DNA of 64,000 nucleotides from Phaeodactylum tricornutum CCAP 1055/1. Taxonomy: Eukaryota > Bacillariophyta > Bacillariophyceae > Surirellales > Neidiaceae. The DNA is taken from contig NC_011683.1 in assembly GCF_000150955.2 (NCBI RefSeq), positions 682,001 to 746,000 of the forward strand, written 5' to 3'. Shown piece after piece: positions 1 through 11,517 of this stretch (positions are counted from its first letter, which is position 1; each line of letters starts with the position of its first letter). Below the pieces are notes generated by a model. That model ran no database searches, was not told the DNA's origin, and worked only from the letters and a program-made list of their open reading frames with translations. Made by a program: the position numbers and the translations under genes.

Positions 1-3000
1 TTGCCGAACAACCTCGTTCCGTGAGGGCATTGCTAGTGCCTCCCGACGGATTTTCCGCCGAGACCAAAGTGGGAGGTCCCGAGGGACTTGTACTAGTTGG
101 TGTACCTGCCGGAGCCGCAGTGGGTATATCCGTTGATGTATCGGAGGGCGGTGAGGTTGGAGTCTGAATCCCGGTAGGAACAAAACTCGGTCCCGTTGAC
201 AGTATGGTCGGTACAGTTGTCGATGCCATCGTTGGACCAGCGCTAGCGGAAGTTGTGACCGGTACATCGGAAGGTATTGCCGAGGGGTCGCCGCCTGCTA
301 CGTTAAAAGTTGGTGCAGGTGTGGGCACCATTGTTGGACTGCGGCTGATAGCCACTATTGGTGAAACTGTGGGCAATAGTGTCGGAGAATTGCTGGCAGG
401 GATAGGAATATTGGGGGCATTGGTTGGCTGGGGAGTGGGTGTCGTAATTGGACTTTCCGTGGACAGCGCACTCCTGGGAACGGGCTTGAGATCACAAACC
501 AGCCTGGCTCCATTCACGCTGGATACCTGGAGCGGCTTCATTAAATTCAGCTCCGATAGGGCGAGGTTTGCTGAACTGGTGGGACGGAGAAAGCTACTTG
601 CTGTGGAAGCTGATGCGTATTTGGCGCCGGTGAAGGATGACGGTGATACAGTATCCGCACATGTTTTATTGTCAGGAAACTCTTTCCAAGTGCAAACTGG
701 ACCGCCTCGTTCCGCAGCACGAGGAAGGTCCAAAACATCACTAGTAACTTCGCTTGGCAGATTCACCCCGCGCGTTCGAACCACCAATGCTTCAGTTGCG
801 GGTGTCGCTGCCCCGGTACTCTCTAGACTCCGAAAAGAGTGCGTTATGAGTAAAAGGCCCAACGCATCGTTTCCATCGGGTGTACGCCCTGTCCCCGAAA
901 CGGAAAGGCTTCGACGACCTTTTCCCGGGCCAACGTCAAAAGACGCCGTGGACAAGGCTGGCTGCGGAAAGGAAATAGAAATCCACGGAGTACTATCAGT
1001 TTGCTCGCTGGATGGACGAGTTACGGAGCTGATGCCGACACGGTACGTTCCGCTTGTAGCCATACCAAGATCATTGGAGCAGGCACGTAGAATTGTTGTA
1101 GCCGTATTTGTACTATGGTCAATTTGGAAACCGGTGCACCCAACTTCTTGATTTACAGGATCAAATATCCGGCTCTCGGGGAATTGGGCGCCGAATGCAA
1201 GTGGGCCATCGTTCACTAAAGTCAAGTCGGCGACTTCGTCTCCGTTAGTGTCGATATCAACCAAGTGTACCGTGTCAATTGGGTGCCGAGAGATTTCCCA
1301 TGTATGAATAGCAAATTCGACGAGGTAGGCGCAATTCGCCTCCATTACTGGAAGAGTGCGGTAGCCAATGTACCGAAAGTCCGATGGTGGTGAACGCTGC
1401 CCGCGTGGGCGCTCGGCATCGTCTTCGCTAATGTAAATCAGCTCAAACGCATCCACTTGTGCAGGCCCAGCTCCGCTGTTCATCAGGTTAACATCGACCA
1501 CTGTCGGGTTGGAGTCCTGTCTGGGTAGAACATCATTTCCTATGCTTAGGTTTGATACTTTCCGCAAAATCGAATGAAAAGGAACGCTGATATCTTTCTT
1601 CGTGCCTTGATTTTGCGTAGAGAGAACGATCCACCCGTCAAATTCATTGCGATCCAAGCGTAGCGGATTCATCGCCTCGGGACCACCCATGGTCATAACG
1701 TTGAAGGGGGTGTTTGCCGCTGATATTCGAAAAACGACTTCGACCGTGACCGAGCTTCCGCACGTCGCCGATAGCCTCAATGAGGAAGGTTCAAAGCTAA
1801 TTTCCATCGCTCCGGAACGAGCATCATTGGAATCGCGAAAAACGGCTTCAAGGTTGACCGTTTGAGCCTTATTTAACAAATTGCTCACGCGCAACGTTTT
1901 ACGAATTTCAGTGTCCGAGACAACATTGATCAGTCCTAAACTCAAGCTCGGCTGTGCATCGTCGTCGCAGTACGCCCACATGTCGGCATTTATCATTTTA
2001 CCGATTTGAAGCTCTCCGCTGCCCACCAGAGAAATTGGCGCGAGAGAAGAATCGGAAAAGGAATATTCTGTTGTTCGCAGAGCGTTGTTCATCAAAATTG
2101 CCTTTATTGCAAGCGGCGAGCATTCGGGGCAATGCTCTTTGACTAATGCCGCAGCTCCAGCCAGTACGGGAGCAGAATACGATGTGCCGGCAGCAAGAAA
2201 GGTGCTCGATCCCGTTCCAGCCAGTGCCAATGGAAAGTAGCCGCCAGGCGCGACAATGTCGGGTTTAATCATATTGTTTACCCCCGGTCCTCGAGAGGAG
2301 AATGCTGCCACGGATCCAATATTGCCGGATGTTGCTGTGTTGAGTCGGCCTTCAATCTCGGAAGACCCAGTCGATCCCGCCGAGAAAGAATTTATTCCGG
2401 TGGCAAGTTCGCCCGCAATGTAAGGAACATTTTGAGAGTTTCCGGCGGAGACAATTGGCAGTATGCCCATATCAAACAGATCGTCCATCGCCTTGGCCAA
2501 TAAACCATAGTAGCCGGACGTGTAGTTTGTTCCCAACGACACTGTAAAGCACAACAAATCAATCCGGTCAGACAACTGAGTAGGCTGCATTCTCTGTAAA
2601 TATGCAAGCATATCTACTTACCGTTGACAATGTCGACCCTGTCATCTGTGTTTCCATCGCGATTGATGTCAAGAACGTACTCGAGTCCTTCCAAAATAGC
2701 GAAATCGGGGCATCCGCGTAATCCTTCGATTCCCGAAAAGCACACTTTGACGGCCACAAGTTCTACATTGGGCGCCACAGCAACGATTACACTCGACACT
2801 GACGTCCCGTGCCCACGGGGTCCATCAATCGGATCGTCGTCCATAACCCTGGTGTTCTCGTTCGCTTGGTTGACCGAATCTCCCAAAAAGTCATAGCCTT
2901 CCACCACCCGGAGTGTTGGAAACAAACCTTGCCGCTGCTGATTTGCGCTCGCCGTTGCCGAAGTTCCATAGGCGGCTATGTACGCCGAAGTTGTCCCGGT

Positions 3001-3713
3001 TCCATCCAGTGCCGCGTGGGTGTAGTCGATACCCGAATCAAGGACCGCAACTCGGACACCCGCGCCCGTGACGCAGAGAGTTTCCCGTAATGGAGACGAC
3101 GCTCCTTCCAAATAGGCCACCGTTTCGGCAAAATCGGGCTGATAATCGTGTGGTCCGTGCACGGCAGCAACACCAGGTAGGGTAGCTATCCAATCGTCCT
3201 CGTTGTCCGCATCGTTGCCAATCGTGTCAACAGGAAATAAGAGAAAAATTGCGTTCGCAAGTCTTTGTGTTTGAGAAACTACGCGCGCGCTGGGAAAGCG
3301 TTCAAGAATGTTGAAATGATACTCTCCTGTTCCGCAAGCAAATCTTCGAAGCAAGTTTCGCACTTATAGAACGGCTTTGTGAGTCCCTCGATCGTCACTC
3401 GTCTCTCCGAGGCGCTTTCGAGGAGACGGTATCGGGAACCGGTGAGTGTATCTGCTCGAGCGTCGTCCTCTAATTCGGACGTGGCGTCTGACTGAATACG
3501 TTCGCCGTGCGGTCGGACCAATTCTCGTCCCGATTGTTGGCGTTGGTACCGTTGCAGGTGATCGAACGCAGCGGAGCGGGAGCGACGTGGGGTACGGCTA
3601 GCTGTACTAGATTCGGAAGCAGCTTGTGCCGGAACAGAGCGACTTAAAACGGTAAATATAGAAACTGTAAGCAAGAACCACCTAGCGGGCCGCCAGGTCG
3701 ACGTGATCGCCAT
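1..3713 (-). CDS. Secreted subtilisin-like serine protease (S8), C-terminus off window
   Basis: Subtilase, an extracellular or endomembrane endopeptidase. The ATG at 3713 begins a signal peptide (WFLLTVSIFTVL... then AQA). A propeptide-like segment follows, then the catalytic Asp (VAVLDSGIDYTH, near 3035), His (GHGTSVSS, near 2805), oxyanion Asn (SAGN) and Ser (GTSYSAP, near 2180). An 80-nt intron (2621-2542, GTAAGT...TTTACAG) splits the catalytic domain; removing it gives DIVNVSLG, the family motif. Exon 2 stays open to base 1 and ends in a Pro/Thr/Ser-rich stalk-like stretch, so the C-terminus lies outside the window. Oddity: the reading frame changes at the alternating C/G tract 3282-3290, in the propeptide. 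One extra CG pair explains it, so it may be an assembly slip, an allelic variant or a recent lesion. Family certain; integrity uncertain. Confidence 0.85.
2542..2621 (-). other. Intron in the subtilase gene
   Basis: 80 nt, GTAAGT donor and TTTACAG acceptor. Splicing rejoins the VDIVN and SLGTNY blocks of the subtilase fold in frame; unspliced, a stop follows within three codons. Confidence 0.85.
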
Positions 3714-4364
3714 GGTGAGCCAACTCAGATCTGCACCAAAGGTATTTACTCTTCTGATAGTAAAGTAAGAGGTTTCCTTTCGGCTTTTTGCTTGGATGGA
3801 GGGAGGGGAGACGAAGTGAGCGCTCCCGTTGGTGCAACATACCAAACCTCTCGGAGAAGGAACCGTTGAACCTTGTCCTGGCAACTGGATATTATAGGGG
3901 ATTGAAAATTTTAGTACCAGCTTATTCCAATGTTCCTTTTTGGTATCTAGCATCTTGCAATAATTTTCCCCCTATTAACCTCTGCCTTTTCTTTATTTTT
4001 TTATCAATCGTGTATCGTATAATTCGTAAATTTCATTTGATTATGTGACGTATACATCTGTATTGTGCGGCTTGCGACATTCTCGTTAAATATGTTCCTG
4101 CTTTTTGTTCAGCTCGCAAGTTTCGGAAAACCGCGTACTCCGTTCGTACCGAACCGGAGAACACCGTGATTTTGAATCCAATCGCCTTCACAAAAAGATC
4201 GGTCTGGCTGTGAATCGACCGATTCGATTTCACAGTCAATGAATTCGTTCGAAAGGGCTCTCTTTCAGGACGAAAATTGTGTCATGCAGCTTGAGAGGCA
4301 TTGAAAGTGTGCGCATGGGCTGAGAATACGACCCTGCAAGCTCACCATTCTTTATACCGTCATC
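3714..4364. other. Intergenic, divergent promoter region
   Basis: Between the divergent subtilase and the gene at 4365. AT-rich near 3960-4030. Holds one TTCACAGTCAA element (4229-4239). No convincing gene. Confidence 0.6.
4229..4239 (+). promoter_or_regulatory. TTCACAGTCAA element
   Basis: One of at least ten near-identical copies in upstream regions of this window. It lies 126 bases before the ATG at 4365 in the same orientation. The role as a promoter element is inferred from recurrence only. Confidence 0.4.
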
Positions 4365-5204
4365 ATGACCAAATCTCCGACGGACCAAACGCCTACTACA
4401 ACAACCAGCACATCGTACCAACAAGTTCGCCTGCCACAACAACCGCCACACGGTCCGAACTTTCGAGAACGATCCGACGGCTTATCGCGAGTACGGCTCG
4501 CCTCTACGACAGGATTCTTGGCGTTGGGCCTTTGTATTTTGTGGGTGCTCCGCCCGACCGGACTGCCCAGCCGGGACACGGTACTTTTGGTGAAGCAGCC
4601 AGAAACGCACACTCAAGGCATTCGTCTGCCGCCAGTCAACAGATTTCAATACCCGTATCCCGAGACTGAATCAAGGACACAACACGCGACTGAAACGTGT
4701 GATCGAACTGTCGCGAAGCTCGTGACATTGTACAATCGCGCCGTCTCGTCACAAGACTACAACGTAATTGAAAAGTCATGTGAGGAATATGGTCACTTAT
4801 TTTCAATTGCCGCTGCTACGCATAACCCGGCCTGGACTACGCAGGATTATTGGCACGTATATCCGATCTGCCTTTCCGAGACGACGCCCTCGCCAAATCC
4901 ACAAATCCTGCAGCAAGTCCAGATCTCGGGGAGCAATTTTGTTGGGGTGCCAACACCGGATGGATTTTTGTACTGCGGGGGCTTGGTACGTCAGAAGTAC
5001 GACTTCTCAATAGCACATGACGAGGCTGAGACAAAGAACATTAGTCGCAGTACAGGTATGTCCTGTGGGTTTCACGTTGTACAGGCCCTTTCCCTAACAG
5101 TGGACAACAACGGTCAAGGAAAAATTCGTAGCTTCACCAATCTCTACGACACGTTGGCAGTGGAACACAGAACGCAAGCATGTGTCGCCAATTTGACCGG
5201 CTGA
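4365..5204 (+). CDS. Hypothetical type II membrane protein, 279 aa
   Basis: I do not recognise this protein. A Thr/Gln/Pro-rich N-terminal tail of about 45 residues precedes one hydrophobic segment (about 47-63, TGFLALGLCILWVL), with no cleavable signal, suggesting a signal anchor and a C-terminal domain in the lumen or outside. That domain has several Cys (CDRT, SCEEYG, YPICLS, LYCGG, MSCGF, QACVAN), fitting disulphides. The ATG at 4365 is the first in frame and single-exon coding is clean. The stop lies 85 bases from the PMS2 stop, tail to tail. No paralogue in the window. Confidence 0.7.
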   Translation: MTKSPTDQTPTTTTSTSYQQVRLPQQPPHGPNFRERSDGLSRVRLASTTGFLALGLCILWVLRPTGLPSRDTVLLVKQPETHTQGIRLPPVNRFQYPYPETESRTQHATETCDRTVAKLVTLYNRAVSSQDYNVIEKSCEEYGHLFSIAAATHNPAWTTQDYWHVYPICLSETTPSPNPQILQQVQISGSNFVGVPTPDGFLYCGGLVRQKYDFSIAHDEAETKNISRSTGMSCGFHVVQALSLTVDNNGQGKIRSFTNLYDTLAVEHRTQACVANLTG

Positions 5205-5289
5205 GTGAGAAAGTCTGCTTGTATTGCCATGAGCATAAAATGATTCGATCGATCGCTCAAAGTAAGATAAATAATGGACATCCTTCCGT

Positions 5290-8200
5290 TTAGCTTTCGG
5301 CGTCCGAAAATTCCTGTTGTTCTTGGCTCGCTACGGTCATCGTCGGTCCTGAAAAGTGCTCGGCCGCATGAGCCTCGTCTTCCATTAAAATACGATGCAG
5401 GCCCTTCGCGTGTTGCATAGTGGGACGGCCGTGTGGGCAATTCCAAGGATGCTCCACGTCCCCAAGTCGTTTCACCACGCGTTCCATTTCCTTTTGTGAC
5501 AGGGCCTTTCCAATCATAATACTTGTTCGACACGCTCGACTAGCAAACATGGCAATAGCTTTGGGGAGTCGCGCAAATACTGTACCGGCTGTGTCTCCTG
5601 ATCCCTTGCCTGCCCCCGCGTAGCGACGCACTGCGTTATTACCGTACAAGCCACTGCCGTCAGCCCCGGTCCCTCCGTCTATCTCGCACTCTTCTCCGTC
5701 GTCGCTTAAAATTGCGCATAGTGCGGAAACGTCGTCCTTGCCAAATTGTACCGCTTTTCGGCCTGCTTGAGCACCGCTGTGAGGGAGGGCAGTTAATGCG
5801 AGACGGTGCCGAGGTGGTTTCTCCGGATCGTATAAAAATCGAAAGCCGTTCTTCTCAAAAATCTCCAGATTGTCAACAACGCAACTTTCTTCTGCAGGAG
5901 AAAGCTCCAAAGGCATTGGTGCAATTAGTTTTTGCTCATGAATAATAGTCTCGGCACACAGTTTTTCAAAGTTGTACTTTTCGTCGCAAGCGTGCTGATC
6001 TAGAATCCAAAGGTGATGGTCCCGGCTCCGCGCCAAGATGAATCCCATATTGAACTGACCAATTACCGTCATACCAGCAAAGTCCTCTTTGAACAGACGC
6101 AACGTTTGGTTGGGGAGGGCAGAATTGTCATTATCTCTTTCAGATACAGAGGTAGTGTCTACAGGCAACTGCGATTGCTGAACGGCTTGGAGTTTTCGTT
6201 TCCGAGTAACCATATTAATACGTTCGTGAACCGCGGCTTGGGCTACCGATTGCGTACCGGCAAAGCTTTCCCACACGACTGTCTTCGCTTCACGCTTCTG
6301 TTGCGGAGAAGGCTCAGGAGATTCTAGCTCGAGGCCAGTTCGGACAAAATCTGAAGCCGTACCATCGCTAATCGTTCGTGAGCGCGTGCGTTTCGTCTCT
6401 AGGATTTTCTCATCTTCTAGCTTATCCGACTGACTGTGAGTCAGGCCCAAATCTACTATTTGTCGTCTACTACCATCGTGCGGTACGGACGCATCAGCAA
6501 TTTCCAGATGCTCCAGATATGGCTCCTCATGAGGTGTGCTCGTGGAGAGCGGTGTTGATATTTTCGTTGCCTGGAAGCCAAAGTGTTCAAGACTGTAGGA
6601 TTTGGCCTGTATTTGTTTTTCCGGTTCATTGATATCGTTCTCATCATTCATTCCGGTTGATATGTTTGGTTCGCGTACAGGAGCGTGGACTTCGTCGACA
6701 ATGAGGGCATGCTGCAACAATTGCTCTTCGCTTGAAGGCACTCCTGCATGATTAAACTGTCTTTGAGTGAGCATCCATCGCCTGCGTTCCGTCTCCGTTA
6801 GGCGCCTATGTGAATTATTATTGACTGCTAGAGGACTGCTAGTATCGACCGCATTTTGCTTCTCGGAAGTCGTTACAGTCTCGTCTTCCGCGGATGCACG
6901 CAATGGTAAAGGAGTGGTGGGAGGCGGTGTCACCGTCGGATGATCCGCAAGAGTTGATTCTTCTTCGTGCTGCGTGTCAATCCGCAGCGCTTTGTTGTGA
7001 ATCGACAGTGGTGTTGCAGTGGAGTCTGTGAAAGACTCTTGATCCCCACGGGTATCCTGTTCTTCCTCGTCGAGATTTGGCAACGGCGTTGTGTTTCGAA
7101 TCCGAATGCGTCGGCCATCGTCATATTCGTGTTGCATCCGGGCGTTGCTTGCGCTGTTGGTAAAGGCGTATCGCCGGTTGAATCGTATCGGCGACTCGTC
7201 CTCGTCGTACTCGTCTTCGGAGGCGGCTTCGTCCCGGCAACGTGGCGATTCGGGCGTTGTGTCGGGTTGACTGTGCGCACTCGTTACCAACGATTCGTTT
7301 GCTACTTTTGCGGTTGTTGAGAATACGGGTCCGACGGGATTGTCGTTGGGCACAAACTGACCTTCGGTTTGACTGGCCCAGAGTTCGACCACGGCGTCTC
7401 GAACCAGAGCGCATATTTGTGGTTCGTGCGTCAGCATGACGGTCCGTTTGTCGGGCGACAGGTTAATGTCGTATTCGTTGTTGGGGAGTGTGAATTGCAG
7501 TGCACAAAAGGGACGTTTTTTGCACCCCAACGCCCTCCAAGCCTCGTTCAAGACCCTGGACACTTGTTTCAACTCGACGGGGCGTCCGTTGATGGCAAAG
7601 TATTGAGAGTTCCGTGGTGATTGTGTCTTGGCTTTGGAAATGAGACCTTCCATTTTGCCAGAGAGTGTCGGTGTACGGAGTGGAGGATTGGATGACGTGG
7701 TTGCGGGGGACAAGTTCGGTACCGGTGCCTCTAGGACGGTCGACAAGTCGACCTGAATGGGACACAGAAAGGGCAAGACTTTGGGTCCCAGTGTCGCCGA
7801 CACGGTTTCTTCGATGGACGAGCTATTCTGCGGGGTCGCTAGTAAGAGCGATTCTCCTCCCCGTCCCGCATCCATCATGTCCATCAAACGAAAGCCGACT
7901 CCGGGAGAGAAGATGGCGTAGCCTTCCAGCATGCGTAGCATGGTCCGTCGTTGTGTCTGAATGCCTTTAATCAAATCGTGTCGACGAACCGGCAAGGCGT
8001 CCATCAAACCAACGACTGCAACGGTCGTCCCGACCTTTTTGAGTATACTCGTCACGGTGTCTGTCCGTAGCGATCCGTCCCGACGGAATTCGAGTTTCTG
8101 CGCCGTGGCTTCGTCGCGGGTGCGGGTGGCCACGATGAGGTTGGTGCTGAGGTTGGCGAGGCAAAAGAGCGCTTCGCCACGAAAGCCCAGAGTCGATGCC

Positions 8201-8608
8201 GTGGCGTAGATTTCGTCAAAGGCTCGTATTTTACTCGTTGCGTGCGGCGTGGCCAAGTATGGACGGGAGGCGAGTGGAACACCCATGCCATCGTCCGATA
8301 CTTCCAATATGTCAATGCCCAGATTGAACAGACGGACTGGAGCAGGGGCCGCAGTGTCGGAAAGTTACAAACAGAAAAAAGACGAACAAAAAGGCGGTGA
8401 GCGACGGACAAACGTACCGTCGACTTTCTCCTGACCGTGTGCGCGTGTGTGGAACCACCGTCCGACACTTACTGTTGATGGTGCGACTCTTGGCATCCAG
8501 AGCGTTGTCCACCAATTCCTTGAGGGCCGTGGACAGATCAAAGACCGCTTGTCCCGCAACAATCCTCTGGACCGACTCGGGATCGATCGGTCGTATCTCG
8601 GCAGACAT
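5290..8608 (-). CDS. PMS2: DNA mismatch repair endonuclease PMS2 (MutL homologue)
   Basis: MutL-alpha subunit that nicks DNA in mismatch repair as the MLH1 partner (called Pms1 in yeast and plants). Exon 1 is 8608-8473; a 136-nt intron (8472-8337) follows; exon 2 is 8336-5290, giving 1,060 residues. The GHKL ATPase motifs are present: ALKELVDNALDA near residue 30, DDGMG near 60 and GFRGEAL near 95. After a long acidic, low-complexity linker come VIGQFNMGFI and the metal-binding endonuclease motif DQHACDEKYNFE, which fits DQHA(X2)E(X4)E (near 828). SIMIG and CPHGRP (near 1012) complete the active site, so nuclease activity is expected. The splice gives TINIRLFNLGIDILEVSDDG, matching the family. 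Linker length is above average. Identity is very secure. Confidence 0.95.
8337..8472 (-). other. Intron in PMS2
   Basis: 136 nt, GTAAGT donor and CTCCAG acceptor, phase 1. It separates the first ATPase motif (exon 1) from the DxGxG motif. Confidence 0.85.
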
Positions 8609-9439
8609 GTGTATGTGTGTGAATGTTAACGTACACTGGAACGAAGATTGTCTCCAATGGACAGTAACAAGGTAACGCAACAATCGTACGGTAACCGAAC
8701 CAATGGAGAACGAGTGCAGGGGAGCGTGCGGAATAAACGACACGGCGTTTTGGGACCGTGACCTCCCAACATCCAAATCTATGCGACCGCCAGAGCCCCT
8801 ACTTGCAGTTGGGACCGAAATCCGACGCCGAATCGGATGTCCGGTACCAAAATACTTAGCCATAATGAGAAAATGTCTCGCTTTCCGAAACGCGAAAAGA
8901 CCAGCGGACGAACGCAAAATTGGAAATAAGTAGTAGAAATCACGAATCCAAACTTGCGTTTTAGACGAAAACATTTCATCTCTCGACAAAATTCGATTCC
9001 ATGTACGATAATTTTGACTGTTCAATTCCACCAATCAAATTAGATCTCTGTAGGAGAATGCCTAGTCAAACGTTGCGACTCCGACTTGCCGACCACGATT
9101 GTAGCGAAACCGTTCTTACAGAATTTTGTTCCCAGTTCGAAAGGAAAGAGACTGTGCGAGTGAAAAAATGTAAAGCCATAATACACTGGCAAAGTGTGAC
9201 TGTGAAAATAACAAGAAAACGTCCTCTCCCACGGAAGCTACCGGTAACACCACTTGTACGACAACTACCTTTCCAGCAGAGATAGACTACGTCCGCGGCC
9301 CAATCGAGCGACTACAAATTCCATGGTTGCCAATGGGAACGTGTTGTTGTTCTCTCGCTTGCTCTCGTTTGGATATCCCATACACGAGGAGAATATTCTC
9401 GAGAGCGCAGATCGTGCAGAGCTTGGCGGCCTTTCCCGT
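8609..9439. other. Intergenic region
   Basis: Upstream of PMS2 and downstream of the gene at 9440-10168. Short open frames on both strands have no signal peptide, motif or steady codon use. One GACTGTGAA copy of the recurring element (minus strand) lies at 9198-9206. Confidence 0.55.
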
Positions 9440-10168
9440 CTAGGGGAATTCCACAACACTATTCAAATCCTCTGGTAAAGGTCTACCCGGTTGCAGTTGC
9501 TTTTGTTGCTCCAGTCGAGAACTCCTGCGCAATTCTAGCTGGAAATCTCTCTTCTCCAACGTATCGACTCGAATCCAGCCATTGTCCTGTAGAACATACC
9601 CGTAACCACACACCTCCAGCAGAATACCAATTATTACAAACGCATACAAGGCAGCGTTGAGGGCCGCGCCGATTGTGTTGGGCAGCAAGAGCGTTTGCAT
9701 GGTTCTGCGACTTTTCTCCCGTTCTTTGCGGTCGAGCTCTTCCAATGTCAGAGACTTGGTCGTCTTTGGATTGCTATTGTTGTTGCTGTTTCTGTTGCCA
9801 CCGTCGAAGCGACCATTGACGAGATTATTGTCGGATTCGGTCGTTGTAGTCATGTTATTTTCTGACATCACCGCCGCATCATTGGTTGGCGTAGCCTCTT
9901 TGTGGTTTTCCTGTTGCTTGGAATCGTTGCCTTTTGCGTAAAAATTGAAAGACGGGGTAGAAAGCCTACGAAATCGCCGGTTCAATGAAACGCTGTTGCG
10001 GAACGATTTTTTGTGAGACGAACAGCAATTTTCAAAGGCGTCAGCGAATGATGAGCACAAAAGGCCGAGGAGCATCAGACTCGTTCGAAACCCTGTTGCC
10101 CTGTTGACTGTAAACATCGACAGATTCTTTCCAAGTTTCATTTTTGCTCCGGTCGTCAAGACTCCCAT
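9440..10168 (-). CDS. Hypothetical membrane protein, probably plastid-targeted, 242 aa
   Basis: Not recognised by family. The N-terminus has a hydrophobic signal (SLMLLGLLCSSFADA) followed by Phe, like the diatom two-part plastid signal in which an aromatic residue follows cleavage. A basic, Ser-rich transit-like segment comes next (SHKKSFRNSVSLNRRFRRLS). The middle is Asn/Thr-rich low complexity. A charged helix (LEELDRKEREKSRRTMQ) then leads into one membrane segment (about 168-190). Three in-frame ATGs are possible (residues 1, 10, 18), plus one just before the signal core. A TTTACAGTCAA copy overlaps the third, so the true start may lie further in. Plastid location is inference. Confidence 0.65.
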   Translation of the reverse strand: MGVLTTGAKMKLGKNLSMFTVNRATGFRTSLMLLGLLCSSFADAFENCCSSHKKSFRNSVSLNRRFRRLSTPSFNFYAKGNDSKQQENHKEATPTNDAAVMSENNMTTTTESDNNLVNGRFDGGNRNSNNNSNPKTTKSLTLEELDRKEREKSRRTMQTLLLPNTIGAALNAALYAFVIIGILLEVCGYGYVLQDNGWIRVDTLEKRDFQLELRRSSRLEQQKQLQPGRPLPEDLNSVVEFP

Positions 10169-10736
10169 ATCACCAACTTTTCGTCAACTAATATCGTCTA
10201 AGACAGGCTTCGTCTTGCTGTCATGGGAGGAGTGAATGCGTCTGCGTTGGTTGCGAGTGTGGACAAGCCGAGAATCGAATGAGATAAGGACAGTAGAGCA
10301 TGCTTTTGTTTACAGTCAACCGTAAGATTTCGCCCTGTCGATGACGCCGTCCTGTTTCGCCATGTTTTTCGTTTCATGTCACGTTAGGGTTCATGGTTTC
10401 AGGATCCTAGAACGAAGCCTTTTCGCACACTGTGACGTCCTATTCATTGACTAGATCAGTTATACAAGACTCCCATTGCTTTGCAAAATCGCGTAGAGAA
10501 AGACTCACCGACAAAGAGCAGCAACCAATTTTGGAAACGAAAAAAACAGAGCAAGAACCAGAAAAACATTGCCCAGATTTGACTGCCACTACGCGTTTCT
10601 TTTGGAACGCCTTTCTCTTGAAACCTCATTTACTGTTACCTATAACTGTGCCGTCCTGTTTGTCGAAAGATCTCTTGATAACGATAGCAATGTATACGAC
10701 AATTTGTCGACGCCGCGAATCCCCCGAAGGGTTAAC
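10169..10736. other. Intergenic, divergent promoter region
   Basis: Contains a TTTACAGTCAA copy at 10309-10319. Open frames across 10432-10902 overlap the next gene in other frames and look non-coding. Confidence 0.5.
10309..10319 (+). promoter_or_regulatory. TTTACAGTCAA element
   Basis: Copy of the recurring element, 141 bases upstream of the gene starting at 10168 and in opposite orientation to it. Confidence 0.35.
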
Positions 10737-11304
10737 ATGCCTGGTTACAATGGAAGATATCTCTACGGACCTGGGAAATTATGGTACGTGCTCTTTGGTG
10801 TCTTCTTCACAGAACGCTTTGTCAGTTTCACCGAAGGCTACTCACAGTCGATTGTCTGTCGTGTGGCGTCCTTGGATTCTTTTTTATCTCTGTACGAATT
10901 GAACCATAGTCGAGTACCAATCCTATCCCAGCATGAAATGGCAACCCGCGTTGTTTGAAAAAGAGGTCATTGAAAATTTGCTGGATACACAGTTTTATGA
11001 TTACGTCAAACGTGCGAGAACGACCGATTGTCAGGCAGAGCTGCGCCGATTGCTGGAGTCCGGTCCACCCCAATGGATTTCTGATCCACACGGTCTACCG
11101 CTGGCGGAGGAGACTGATACACACGTGTGCCAATTGTGGTACTCCAGTGATTACAGGCTGAAAGGGGCTAGATTGGACGGATCCTACGATGGGGAAGAAC
11201 GACAACAACTATGGGACGAATTGAAACAGTTCATTGTTGTGGAGGGAAAAGAAGAGGGTGACGATGACGAGAAAGCAAATGGTGATGCCACTAATAGTAA
11301 ATGA
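10737..11304 (+). CDS. Hypothetical small protein, two exons, 139 aa
   Basis: Not recognised. Exon 1 (10737-10783) encodes MPGYNGRYLYGPGKL; the intron is 10784-10931 (GTACGT...CCCAG, 148 nt); exon 2 (10932-11304) continues CMKWQPALFEKEV. The join is in frame and total length divides by three. The protein is soluble, has no signal, contains a Trp-rich middle (PPQWISDPHG, HVCQLWYSS) and ends in an acidic tail (EEGDDDEKANGD). A shorter reading from the ATG at 10933 is possible. It is convergent with the gene at 11518. Coding is likely, function unknown. Confidence 0.6.
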
Positions 11305-11517
11305 AGGGCTACGTTCGAGTTTACAGATGAGAAAATGGAACGAAATAGTGTAGAACGAATTAGATTAATACAAATTCATACGTAGATAAAAACTTGTAGC
11401 CAGCTCTGACGAGCCCACCCGTTCTTATAAAGCTGTTAAGGTAGGACCTTGTGTATAATACATTGGATAGAGAGGCATCGAGATACCAGGTATCCCGTGA
11501 CGTGCCTGGTTTGTCCA

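Noticed and set aside
204-1151. 315-codon plus-strand frame at the left end
   Set aside because: It is antisense to the Pro/Thr/Ser-rich part of the subtilase; its Gly/Val-rich sequence is what the complement of such codons gives.
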